Assembly (NCBI GenBank): GCA_913778205.1
Contig: CAJYUW010000033.1
Span: forward strand, 1-37,861
Length of the DNA stretch: 37,861 nt
Direction: 5' to 3'
From: an uncultured Curtobacterium sp.
GTDB taxonomy: Bacteria; Actinomycetota; Actinomycetes; Actinomycetales; Microbacteriaceae
The notes below the pieces were generated by a model. It made no database searches. It was not told the DNA's origin and saw nothing but the letters and a program-made list of their open reading frames with translations. This document shows, piece by piece, positions 22,567 to 29,057 of this stretch (its first letter is position 1; every line of letters starts with the position of its first letter). Made by a program: the position numbers and the translations under genes.

Positions 22567-22631
22567 TGAACTCCGGCGGTGTCGCCTGCATTCCCTACGT
22601 CATCAAGCGGCAGCGAACGGAGCCCTCCTCG

Positions 22632-22712
22632 ATGCGAGAGCGATTGATCGCGGCAGCAACAGGAGTAGTCAGCATGCTCGTCGGCCTAGCAATTTTGAAT
22701 CTCGGACACTGA
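22632..22712 (+). CDS. possible 26-residue hydrophobic peptide or gene remnant
   Basis: MRERLIAAATGVVSMLVGLA and ILNLGH: one potential membrane helix. The frame is open upstream (LNSGGVACIPYVIKRQRTEP), and there is no convincing ribosome site before the ATG, so it may be the tail of a decayed gene of the RHS island. Reported mainly because the sequence is of low GC and hydrophobic in this frame. Confidence 0.25.
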   Translation: MRERLIAAATGVVSMLVGLAILNLGH

Positions 22713-22853
22713 CAGCTCCGCCGGATAAATGTCGCGCGCTCGGCAGTCCTCGTGTGTTGTAACTGTGGGTGGAGCATTGGTACGCAACGGCTGCTCGGTC
22801 GAATCGTAGGTCACGGAGACCGTCGCTGCTGCGGTTAGGTGAGGGAGTCGGTC

Positions 22854-23024
22854 GTGAAGCAAACAGGGGCTATCACGATGCTGCTGTTGGGTGCTGTCTC
22901 GTTTGCCGTGGTCGTCGGATTCGCAGTATCTGCCGAACTGTCCAATTGGCCGAGATCAACTGACGTATACGATCGCTTGTGCGATCAATCCAGGACTGTG
23001 ACATGGGCAATATCACGGCGATAG
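22854..23024 (+). CDS. small membrane protein, relative of the 22219 product (probably truncated by frameshift)
   Basis: GTG start behind GAGGGAG; 56 residues: VKQTGAITMLLLGAVSFAVV then a polar end (ELSNWPRSTDVYDRLCDQSR). K-x-T-G, Leu10, Gly13 and Phe17 coincide with the 22219 product. That protein continues into a second helix beginning AIVIE; here the equivalent AIAIE helix is in another frame, in the overlapping gene at 23003. So this is either a frameshifted paralogue or the first of two overlapping genes. AT-rich compared with the flanks. Confidence 0.5.
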   Translation: MKQTGAITMLLLGAVSFAVVVGFAVSAELSNWPRSTDVYDRLCDQSRTVTWAISRR

Positions 23025-23188
23025 CTATTGAAGGGATTGGGCTGATGATCTTACTCCTGACGATCTCTTCGTCGATACTGAAAGAGCATAGGGCGCTCAG
23101 ATTTGGCCTTTTGATTGTGGCCTTTCTAGCACTCCTCGCGGCAACCGGTATTTCGCTCTACCTCATAATTGAGGGTCTGGATATGTGA
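23003..23188 (+). CDS. 61-residue two-helix membrane protein overlapping the previous frame
   Basis: From ATG 23003: MGNITAIAIEGIGLMILLLT, a short basic loop (LKEHRALRF), then a second helix ending ISLYLIIEGLDM. It overlaps the 22854 frame by 22 nt; AGGA lies 8 nt upstream. Its first helix aligns with the second helix of the 22219 protein (AI-x-IE in both). It may be the displaced C-terminal half of a frameshifted paralogue or a separately translated partner. The frame is open to a GTG at 22979. Confidence 0.45.
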   Translation: MGNITAIAIEGIGLMILLLTISSSILKEHRALRFGLLIVAFLALLAATGISLYLIIEGLDM

Positions 23189-23242
23189 ACGTTTTGCAAA
23201 GCGGCTGGCTGTCGCGCCCCAGCACGGAAGAGTCGTGACGAC

Positions 23243-24496
23243 TCAGGCCACCCGCCGCGCCGCCACCGACCCGACGACGCCGAGGGTCAGCACCGCCACG
23301 AGCACGACGAGCAGCGGCGCCGTCCAGTCCCCGGTGGCCCCGTGCAGACTGCCGGCGACGAGCGGCCCCGCGGACCCGATCAGGTAGCCGCCACCCTGCA
23401 CGAACGCGGACATCCGGCGTGCGTCGGCGTCGCTCGACACGATCCGCACGATCACGATGAAGATGACGGTGATGCCACCGCCCTGGGCTGCTCCGCCGAG
23501 GATCGACCAGAGCAACCACAGCTGCGGGGCGAACAGCAGGCCGAGCGGCATCGCGAGCCAGAGGAACCCGACGAGCGCGATGATCGCCCGTGGCCGCCAC
23601 TTCGCCGCGAGGACCGGGACGCCGAGGGCGCCGACGACGGCGAGGATCTGGAACACGGACGAGCTCGCACCGGAGGACTCCTTCGAGAACCCGATCTCGT
23701 CGTGCAGCAGCGTCGGGATCCACGCGGTGAGGGCGTAGTACGAGAACGCTTGGCCGCCGAACGCCAGCGTCAGCCCCCACGTGATCAGCCGACGCGCGGG
23801 ACGGACCGATCCGGCCGAGGTCGTGTCCGGCACCGTGCGGACCGACCCCGTGCCGAGCACCTGGTCGACGGGCCCGGTCTCGACCACGGGCTCCGCCACG
23901 GCTGGGCGCCGCCACGCTGCCCGCGCCCCGACGGCGTACGTCCACGCGAGACCGGCGACGACGGCGAGGACGGCCCAGAGCGCGATCGCGACCGGCCAGC
24001 CCCACACGGCGGCGATCGGCGCCGTCGCGAGCGAGGTGGTCATCGACCCGACGTTGAGCGCCGACGTGTAGACCCCGGTGACCAGGCCGACGCGTTCGGG
24101 TGAGGTGTCCCGCCGGATGACGACGGGCACGACGACGTTGCCGATCGTGATCCCGATCCCGATCACGGCCGTGCCCGTGAGCAGCCCGGCGGTGGAGGGC
24201 AGCGAGCGGATGACGGTGCCGACGAGCACCACGACGAGCGACAGCGACACCGCGCGTTCCGGGTCGGCCTTCGCGATGACCCAGCTCGCGAGCGGCGTCG
24301 CGAGGGCGAAGCACAGCACCGGGATGGTGGTCAGGAGGCCGGCGACGGTCGCGGTCAGGCCGAGGTCGGCGCGGATGTCCCCGATGACCGGGGCCGGGGC
24401 GACGATCGGCCCGCGGAAGTTCAGCGCGACGAGGACGATGGCGGCGGGCAGCAGCCATGCGGCCCCGCGGAGCCCGGTGCGGACGGCGCCGGTCAC
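23243..24496 (-). CDS. MFS transporter, CynX/NimT type
   Basis: 417 residues with twelve helices. Opens with LNFRGPIVAPAPVIGDIRADLGL, the NxRxxIxxxxPxxxxIxxDLG pattern of the cyanate/2-nitroimidazole (CynX/NimT) MFS group, and includes a long central loop (about 195-240). GYLIGSAGPLVAGSLHGATG near helix 11 is also typical. Inner-membrane secondary transporter, direction and substrate unknown. The GTG start overlaps the stop of the upstream HAD gene (GTGA), so the two are translated together. Confidence 0.9.
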   Translation of the reverse strand: MTGAVRTGLRGAAWLLPAAIVLVALNFRGPIVAPAPVIGDIRADLGLTATVAGLLTTIPVLCFALATPLASWVIAKADPERAVSLSLVVVLVGTVIRSLPSTAGLLTGTAVIGIGITIGNVVVPVVIRRDTSPERVGLVTGVYTSALNVGSMTTSLATAPIAAVWGWPVAIALWAVLAVVAGLAWTYAVGARAAWRRPAVAEPVVETGPVDQVLGTGSVRTVPDTTSAGSVRPARRLITWGLTLAFGGQAFSYYALTAWIPTLLHDEIGFSKESSGASSSVFQILAVVGALGVPVLAAKWRPRAIIALVGFLWLAMPLGLLFAPQLWLLWSILGGAAQGGGITVIFIVIVRIVSSDADARRMSAFVQGGGYLIGSAGPLVAGSLHGATGDWTAPLLVVLVAVLTLGVVGSVAARRVA

Positions 24497-25149
24497 GGCA
24501 GCAGGATCGGGAGCAGGTCGAGCGGGGTGGCGGCCTGCGCGATGGTGCCCTGGGCTTCGGCGGGGGAGCCGTACCCCCACTCGGCGAAGATCGTCGGCAC
24601 CCCGTGGGCGGCGGCCCCCTCGACGTCGTGCAGGCGGTCGCCGACGAGCACCGGGCGGCTGACGTCGAACCCGCGGGCGTCGAGTCGGCGCAGGGCCTCC
24701 TCGACCACGTCGGCCTTCGCGCTGCGCACCTCGTCGTCGCTCGCACCCGTGATGATGTCGATGTCCCCGGTCAGCCCGTAGTGCTCGAGGATGTACGTCG
24801 CCGGGGTCTCCGGCTTGCTCGTGGCGGTCGAGATCGGCAGGCCGGCCTCGTGCAGTGTGTGCAGGACGACGTCGATGCCCGGGAACATCCGCGAGTCGAG
24901 CGCGCCGTGCGACAGGTAGTGCTCCCGGTACACGGCGAGGGTGTGGTCGGCCTGCGCCTCGTCCATGCCCATGGCGTCGCGGAAGGTGTCGAGGATCGGC
25001 GGACCGACGAACGACATGAGCGTCGCGTGGTCCGGCACGGGGACGCCCACGGTGCGGAACGTGTGCGTCATGCTCTCGAGGATGCCCGGAGCGGAGTCGC
25101 TGATGGTGCCGTCGAGGTCGAAGAGGATGGCGGAGAACGGGCGCGTCAT
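24493..25149 (-). CDS. HAD-superfamily hydrolase, phosphoglycolate phosphatase-like
   Basis: 218 residues. Motif I is ILFDLDGTISDS (nucleophile Asp11, acid/base Asp13), motif II Thr/Ser is in ISTATSKP, motif III Lys is in SAKADVVEEAL and motif IV is LVGDRLHDVEGAAAHG. The cap is the alpha-helical type 1. This set matches the Gph/PgmB-like phosphatases that remove phosphate from small sugars or glycolate. The ATG at 25149 has AGGA close upstream and TAGGCT about 9 nt away. Translationally coupled to the MFS gene. Confidence 0.92.
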   Translation of the reverse strand: MTRPFSAILFDLDGTISDSAPGILESMTHTFRTVGVPVPDHATLMSFVGPPILDTFRDAMGMDEAQADHTLAVYREHYLSHGALDSRMFPGIDVVLHTLHEAGLPISTATSKPETPATYILEHYGLTGDIDIITGASDDEVRSAKADVVEEALRRLDARGFDVSRPVLVGDRLHDVEGAAAHGVPTIFAEWGYGSPAEAQGTIAQAATPLDLLPILLP

Positions 25150-25210
25150 GTCCTGCCCAGCCTAGTCGGGCCGTGGTGGCGACCATCCGGAGGCCCGGCG
25201 GGTGCCTGCC

Positions 25211-25235
25211 GGGGGCGAGCCGCGCCTCCCGGCCG
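25211..25235. repeat. dispersed REP-like element, copy in the nucS/HAD gap
   Basis: GGGGGCGAGCCGCGCCTCCC and GGCCG; one difference from 12481-12505. Confidence 0.75.
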
Positions 25236-25239
25236 TGAC

Positions 25240-25309
25240 GTCCGGAACCTGGTTCCGGACACGGAACCGTGGAACATCGCGGTGCTGTGTCCAGAACCCG
25301 GTTCCGGCC
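25240..25309. promoter_or_regulatory. two copies of a 21-bp palindrome, 49 bp apart
   Basis: Copy 1: GTCCGGAACC (25240-25249), T, GGTTCCGGAC (25251-25260), exact. Copy 2: GTCCAGAACC (25289-25298), C, GGTTCCGGCC (25300-25309), same core with changed ends. Between them GGAACCGTGGAAC repeats the half-site. They lie in the 180-nt gap between the nucS stop and the HAD start (both minus). Possible operator pair for the HAD/MFS operon, or terminator of nucS. Confidence 0.6.
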
Positions 25310-25329
25310 GCGCGGTGGGGTGGCCCCGC

Positions 25330-26025
25330 TCAGAACAGGCGGGTGTGCCCGCCCTCGATGCCGCGCATCGCGTCGTAGTCGAGGACCAGGACACGGATGC
25401 CGCGGTCCTCGGCCAGGGTGCGCGCCTGCGGCGCGACCGTCTGCGCCGCCAGCACGCCCTGCACGGGCCGGAGCAGCGGGTCGCGGTTCATGAGCTCGAG
25501 GTACCGCGTCAGCTGCTCGACCGCGTCGATGTTCGCGTTGCGCTTCATCTCGACCGCCACGCTCGCGCCCGCGTCGTCGCGCGCGAGGATGTCGACCGGC
25601 CCGATCGCGGTCATGTACTCCCGCCGGACGAGCGTGTGCCCGTCGCCGAGGAGCTCGATCTGCTCGGCGAGGAGCTGTTGCAGGTGCGCCTCGACGCCGT
25701 CCTTCACGAGACCGGGGTCGACGCCGAGGTCGTGGGTCTCGTCAGCGATCACCTCGTACAAGCTGACGACGAGCTTGTCCTGCGTCTTCTTCTGCGTCAC
25801 GGTCCAGACCTGCGTGATGCCGGCCGCGGCCTGCTCGTCGCTCGGCTCGCCCATCTCGATCGAGCAGGGCGGGCTCATCCAGTTCAGCGGCTTGTAGCTG
25901 CCGCCGTCCGAGTGCACGAGCAGCGAGCCGTCCGCCTTCAGCATGAGCAGGCGCGTGGCGAGGGGGAGGTGGGCCGAGAGTCGCCCCGCGTAGTTGACGG
26001 AGCAGCGGGCGATGACGAGACGCAC
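25330..26025 (-). CDS. nucS: mismatch-specific endonuclease NucS (EndoMS)
   Basis: 231 residues. N-terminal DNA-binding and dimer domain (1-115; begins [20 protein letters not shown] with W50 in PLNWMSPP) and a C-terminal PD-(D/E)xK nuclease: Asp145 in GPVDILARD and Glu159/Lys161 in VAVEMKR, with the helix [12 protein letters not shown]. The end GGHTRLF is the short tail used to bind the sliding clamp. NucS cuts both strands at mismatches and replaces MutS/MutL in most actinobacteria. GTG 26025 follows TAGGAT by 6 nt and has no ribosome site. Together with the phylum-typical sequence, this supports the actinobacterial assignment. Confidence 0.97.
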   Translation of the reverse strand: MRLVIARCSVNYAGRLSAHLPLATRLLMLKADGSLLVHSDGGSYKPLNWMSPPCSIEMGEPSDEQAAAGITQVWTVTQKKTQDKLVVSLYEVIADETHDLGVDPGLVKDGVEAHLQQLLAEQIELLGDGHTLVRREYMTAIGPVDILARDDAGASVAVEMKRNANIDAVEQLTRYLELMNRDPLLRPVQGVLAAQTVAPQARTLAEDRGIRVLVLDYDAMRGIEGGHTRLF

Positions 26026-26031
26026 CCGGCG

Positions 26032-26037
26032 ATCCTA
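26032..26037 (-). promoter_or_regulatory. putative -10 hexamer of nucS
   Basis: TAGGAT on the minus strand ends 6 nt before the GTG at 26025; it overlaps the stop region of the preceding MFS gene (26035), so nucS is probably transcribed from its own leaderless promoter. Confidence 0.5.
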
Positions 26038-27459
26038 ACGGTCGGTGCGCGCCCCGCCCGACGACGCCGGGTCCGCCGTCGTGTCGTCCGTCGCGTGGTC
26101 CGGTCGGTCGGCCTGGAGGCGCGGCTCGCCTCCACCGGATCGCGTCGCGTCCGCCTGCTGGCCGCGTGCTGCCCCGCGGGCACCGGCGGCGCCGTTGTCG
26201 CTTCCGGTGCCGCTGCCGCTGCCGCGCGTGCGTCGCTTCCGCAGCGTCTCGGCGGCTGCGCCCGTCTCGCGGGCGGCACCGGACGCCAGGCCCGCGCCGA
26301 TGATGAAGACGAACACCACGAGCAGGGCGCCGAGCAGGCCGATGTGCTCGCCGAGGAAGCCGATCAGCGGCGGGCCGGCGAGGAACGCCACGTACCCGAT
26401 CGTCGCGACGGCGCTGACCTTGAGCGCGGCCGAACGGGGGTCGTCGGCCGCGGCGGACATGCCCATCGGGAAGCCGAGGCTCGCGCCGAGGCCCCACAGG
26501 ACCACGCCGACGATCGCGATCGGGATGACGTCCACGAAGATGAGCAGCCCGAGGCCGACCACGGCGACGGCGGCGCTGACCCGGAGGACTGGAACGCGGC
26601 CGAACCGGTCGATGAGGGGGCTCCCGGCGATGCGTCCCGCGGTCATCGCGGCGAGGAACACCGTCAGCACCGCGGAGCCCGCCGCGTTGTCGAGTCCGTG
26701 GCCGTCGATCATGGCGAGGGGCAGCCAGTCGTTCGCGGAACCCTCGGCCAGCGCCATGCCGAGCACGATCACGCCGATGAGGAGCGTGGACGGCTGCGCC
26801 CACACCTGCCACCGGGTGAGCTGCACCGGGGCCGGGCTGGTCTCGGTGCCCTCGTGCTCGTCGTACCGGTGCTCGTCGCCGAAGCGCGATGCGGCGGCGA
26901 GCATGACGACGCACGTCATGACCCCGAGGACCGCGAAGTGCAGGACCACCGGGACGTCGAGCGCCTCGGTGAGGGCTCCGACGCCGGCGCCCGCGAGCGT
27001 CCCGACGCTGAACGCCGCGTGGAAGAGGGGCATGATCGTGCGGCCGCCGGCCTTCTCGGCGGCTGCGCCGGAGACGTTCATCGAGACGTCCACGAGGCCG
27101 TTGCCGAAGCCGAACGCCACGAGGCCGATCCAGATCGCGGCGAAACCCCACCCGAAGGTGACGGCGAAGCCCGCGAAGAGGATCCCGACCGCGAGGCAGA
27201 CCGAGGCGACCTGCACACCACGACGGGCGCCGACCCTGGCGACGATGTGCCCGGCGAACGTGAGCCCACCGATCGAGCCGACCGCCATGCCGAGCACGAG
27301 GAGGCCCATCTCGAACGTGGTCGCGTCGAGGGAGTCCCGGACGCTCGGGATCCGACCGAGCCAGGTGGCGATCGCGAGGCCGGACATGGTGAAGGCCACG
27401 AACACGGCCGTGATCCACGCACGGGTGGTCGGTGCGGTGCGGGCGGACGTCGTCGTCAT
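26035..27459 (-). CDS. MFS transporter (FucP/sugar-type 12-helix) with long hydrophilic tail
   Basis: 474 residues. Twelve helices (about 15-385), with GLVDVSMNVSGAAAEKAGGR and MPLFHAAFSVGTLAGAGVGA in helices 4-5, as in the actinobacterial group of MFS proteins often annotated as sugar or drug exporters. After helix 12 about 90 residues rich in Arg, Gly, Ala and Asp follow; part of this tail (GGGEPRLQADRP) is encoded by a REP-like element at 26107-26133. GGAAGAG precedes ATG 27459. It diverges from a LacI gene across a repeat-rich region with a perfect 18-bp palindrome, so LacI control is likely. Substrate unknown, probably a sugar or similar ligand. Confidence 0.88.
   Translation of the reverse strand: MTTTSARTAPTTRAWITAVFVAFTMSGLAIATWLGRIPSVRDSLDATTFEMGLLVLGMAVGSIGGLTFAGHIVARVGARRGVQVASVCLAVGILFAGFAVTFGWGFAAIWIGLVAFGFGNGLVDVSMNVSGAAAEKAGGRTIMPLFHAAFSVGTLAGAGVGALTEALDVPVVLHFAVLGVMTCVVMLAAASRFGDEHRYDEHEGTETSPAPVQLTRWQVWAQPSTLLIGVIVLGMALAEGSANDWLPLAMIDGHGLDNAAGSAVLTVFLAAMTAGRIAGSPLIDRFGRVPVLRVSAAVAVVGLGLLIFVDVIPIAIVGVVLWGLGASLGFPMGMSAAADDPRSAALKVSAVATIGYVAFLAGPPLIGFLGEHIGLLGALLVVFVFIIGAGLASGAARETGAAAETLRKRRTRGSGSGTGSDNGAAGARGAARGQQADATRSGGGEPRLQADRPDHATDDTTADPASSGGARTDR
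26107..26133. repeat. REP-like element within the coding tail of the MFS gene
   Basis: CGGCCTGGAGGCGCGGCTCG and CCTCC is the inverse of GGCGAGCCGCGCCTCCAGGCCG at 12484-12505. It sits near the 3' end of the reading frame, where insertion would extend but not break the protein. Confidence 0.7.
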
Positions 27460-27477
27460 GGTGCTCTTCCGGGTCTC

Positions 27478-27513
27478 GTGCTGGGTGTCGTGCTGGGTGT
27501 GGTGCTGGGTGTC
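27478..27513. repeat. 12-bp tandem repeat, three units
   Basis: GTGCTGGGTGTC at 27478-27489, GTGCTGGGTGTG at 27490-27501, GTGCTGGGTGTC at 27502-27513. Lies immediately upstream of the ribosome site of the MFS gene, within its leader. Confidence 0.9.
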
Positions 27514-27545
27514 GGGGGCGGGTTCGTCGACGCGGCACTGTGCGG

Positions 27546-27683
27546 GTGCGTCGGCGCTGTGCGAGCCGGTGCGTCGGCGCCGAGCGGGCCGGTGCGTCGG
27601 CGCTGTGCGAGCCGGTGCGTCGGTGCCGTTCGGGTCGGTGCGTCGGTGCTGTTCGGGTCGGTGCGTCGGCCGTTGTGCGTGTC
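27546..27683. repeat. 23-bp tandem repeat, about six units
   Basis: GTGCGTCGG recurs at 27546, 27569, 27592, 27615, 27638 and 27661, a constant 23-bp period; the unit reads GTGCGTCGGYGCYGTKCGRG plus a 3-base end, the last unit being degenerate. It fills most of the gap between the MFS gene and the LacI operator. Confidence 0.92.
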
Positions 27684-27691
27684 GGCGCTCC

Positions 27692-27709
27692 GGTCGAATC
27701 GATTCGACC
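27692..27709. promoter_or_regulatory. perfect 18-bp palindrome, LacI-type operator
   Basis: GGTCGAATC and GATTCGACC, no spacer, with CG at the centre (AT-CG-AT) as in LacI/GalR operators. It lies between the divergent MFS and LacI genes, 27 bp before the LacI start, overlapping its presumed promoter. Autoregulation and control of the transporter are inferred. Confidence 0.75.
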
Positions 27710-27721
27710 ATCGATGACGAT

Positions 27722-27727
27722 TACGCT
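27722..27727 (+). promoter_or_regulatory. putative -10 hexamer of the LacI gene
   Basis: TACGCT ends 8 nt before the ATG at 27736; GCTAAC overlapping it is an alternative. No ribosome-binding site precedes the ATG. Confidence 0.4.
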
Positions 27728-27735
27728 AACGGGCG

Positions 27736-28857
27736 ATGGACGAACCGGCAAGCGCGAACCGCGCGGCGCGACCCACGACCGGTGGGCGCACCGCGCGACC
27801 GACCCTCGCGGCGGTCGCGCGGGCGGCCGGGGTCGCCCCGTCGACGGCGTCGCTCGCGTTCAGCGGAGCCGGACCGGTCTCCGAGGAGGCCCGAGCGCGT
27901 GTCCTCGCAGCCGCTGCGGAGCTCGGCTACGGCGGTCCGGACCCCCGTGCGCGGTCCCTCCGCCGCGGCCGGTCCGGCGTCATCGGGGTCGTCATGGACG
28001 AACGGCTCAGCGACGCGTTCCGCGACCCGGTGAACGTGCTGACGCTCGACGGCATCGCCGAGGTCGCGGGTGAGGCCGGGACGTCCCTGCTCCTCGTCCG
28101 CAGTCCGCTCGACGACGCCGGGCTCGTCGGACCCCTCGTCGACGCCCCGGTCGACGCGGTCGTGCTCGTCGGCTGCAACGTCCGGATCGACCCCGCGGTG
28201 GCCGTGCTCCGTCGCCGGAACATCCCCGTCGTCGCGATCGAGGCGGACGACATCGAGGGGGCGGTGCCCGTCCAACTCGACAACCGCGAGGCGTCGCGCC
28301 GCGCGGCCGCGTTCCTGCGCGACCTCGGCCACACCGACGTCGTCGTCGTGACGCTCCCGCTCGACGGCACGCACCGGCGCGGACCGATCACGCCCGAGCG
28401 CGAGGCCGAGGGCATCGGGCACACGTCGCTCGAGCGCCTCCGCGGTGTGCGCGGCGTCTTCCCGGCCGCGCCCGCGGTCGAGGCCGCGGGCAGCTCGGTC
28501 GAGGAGGGACGGATCGCCGGCGCGATGGTCTTCGCACCGGACCGTCCCCGTCCGACCGCGGTCGTCGTGCAGAGCGACGTCCTCGCCGTCGGGGTCATCT
28601 CGGCGGCGCTCGACGCCGGACTCCGGGTGCCGCAGGACGTCAGCGTCGTGGGGTTCGACGGCATCCCGGTCGACGACAGCCTGTTCCACCGGACCCCGAT
28701 CCGGCAGCTGACCACGCTCGTGCAGCCGTTCGTGCAGAAGGGGCAGGCCGCGGCCCGGGCGGCGATCGCCATGCTCGAGGGGGCTCCGGCGCAGCCAGCC
28801 GCCTTCCGGTCCGAGCTCCGCATCGGCGACACGACGGCGCCGCCGCCCCCGCGCTGA
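27736..28857 (+). CDS. LacI-family transcriptional regulator
   Basis: 373 residues. HTH PTLAAVARAAGVAPSTASLA (about 23-42), hinge VLAAAAELGY, then the periplasmic-binding-like sensor domain (about 80-360) with SGVIGVVMDERLSDAFRDP at its start, VVVQSDVLAVGVISAALDAG and VPQDVSVVGFDGIPVDD near the end, all standard LacI landmarks. About 20 extra residues precede the HTH. It probably binds the palindrome at 27692-27709 and controls the divergent MFS gene in response to a sugar-like ligand. Confidence 0.94.
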   Translation: MDEPASANRAARPTTGGRTARPTLAAVARAAGVAPSTASLAFSGAGPVSEEARARVLAAAAELGYGGPDPRARSLRRGRSGVIGVVMDERLSDAFRDPVNVLTLDGIAEVAGEAGTSLLLVRSPLDDAGLVGPLVDAPVDAVVLVGCNVRIDPAVAVLRRRNIPVVAIEADDIEGAVPVQLDNREASRRAAAFLRDLGHTDVVVVTLPLDGTHRRGPITPEREAEGIGHTSLERLRGVRGVFPAAPAVEAAGSSVEEGRIAGAMVFAPDRPRPTAVVVQSDVLAVGVISAALDAGLRVPQDVSVVGFDGIPVDDSLFHRTPIRQLTTLVQPFVQKGQAAARAAIAMLEGAPAQPAAFRSELRIGDTTAPPPPR

Positions 28858-28885
28858 CGCGGCCGCGCCGCGCGCGGGTCTGGGG

Positions 28886-28957
28886 TGTCGCTCCCGCGAG
28901 AGCGACAGTTCGCCGCCATGGCCTCGGCGGGATCAGTCGCTTCCGCGAGAACGACAC
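28886..28957. repeat. paired hairpin repeats between convergent LacI and MATE genes
   Basis: TGTCGCTC (28886-28893) and GAGCGACA (28900-28907) form a perfect hairpin with loop CCGCGA. A second, slightly degenerate copy (GTCGCTTCCGCGAGAACGAC, 28936-28955) follows 29 bp later. The 200-nt gap otherwise shows nothing. Because the flanking genes converge, a bidirectional terminator is a good guess; the same GTCGCT core recurs in the tandem array at 30454. Confidence 0.65.
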
Positions 28958-29057
28958 GACGACACTGTCGCTGTGCCAGCACGACCGCGACCGCGGCCCG
29001 CGCACCCCGAGTCCCGTGGCAGCACGGCCGGCGGGCGGTCCAGCCCGCCCATGTCGC

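Noticed and set aside
22091..22591. Minus-strand open frames across the RHS tip and small membrane gene
   Set aside because: Arg-rich low-quality translations without start signals; the plus strand carries the recognisable proteins.
22769..22963. 64-codon frame beginning MEHWYATAARSNRRS
   Set aside because: No ribosome site and overlaps the better supported membrane-protein frame starting at 22854.
24457..27717. A 1086-codon plus-strand open frame
   Set aside because: Antisense to the HAD, nucS and MFS genes; no recognisable protein pattern.
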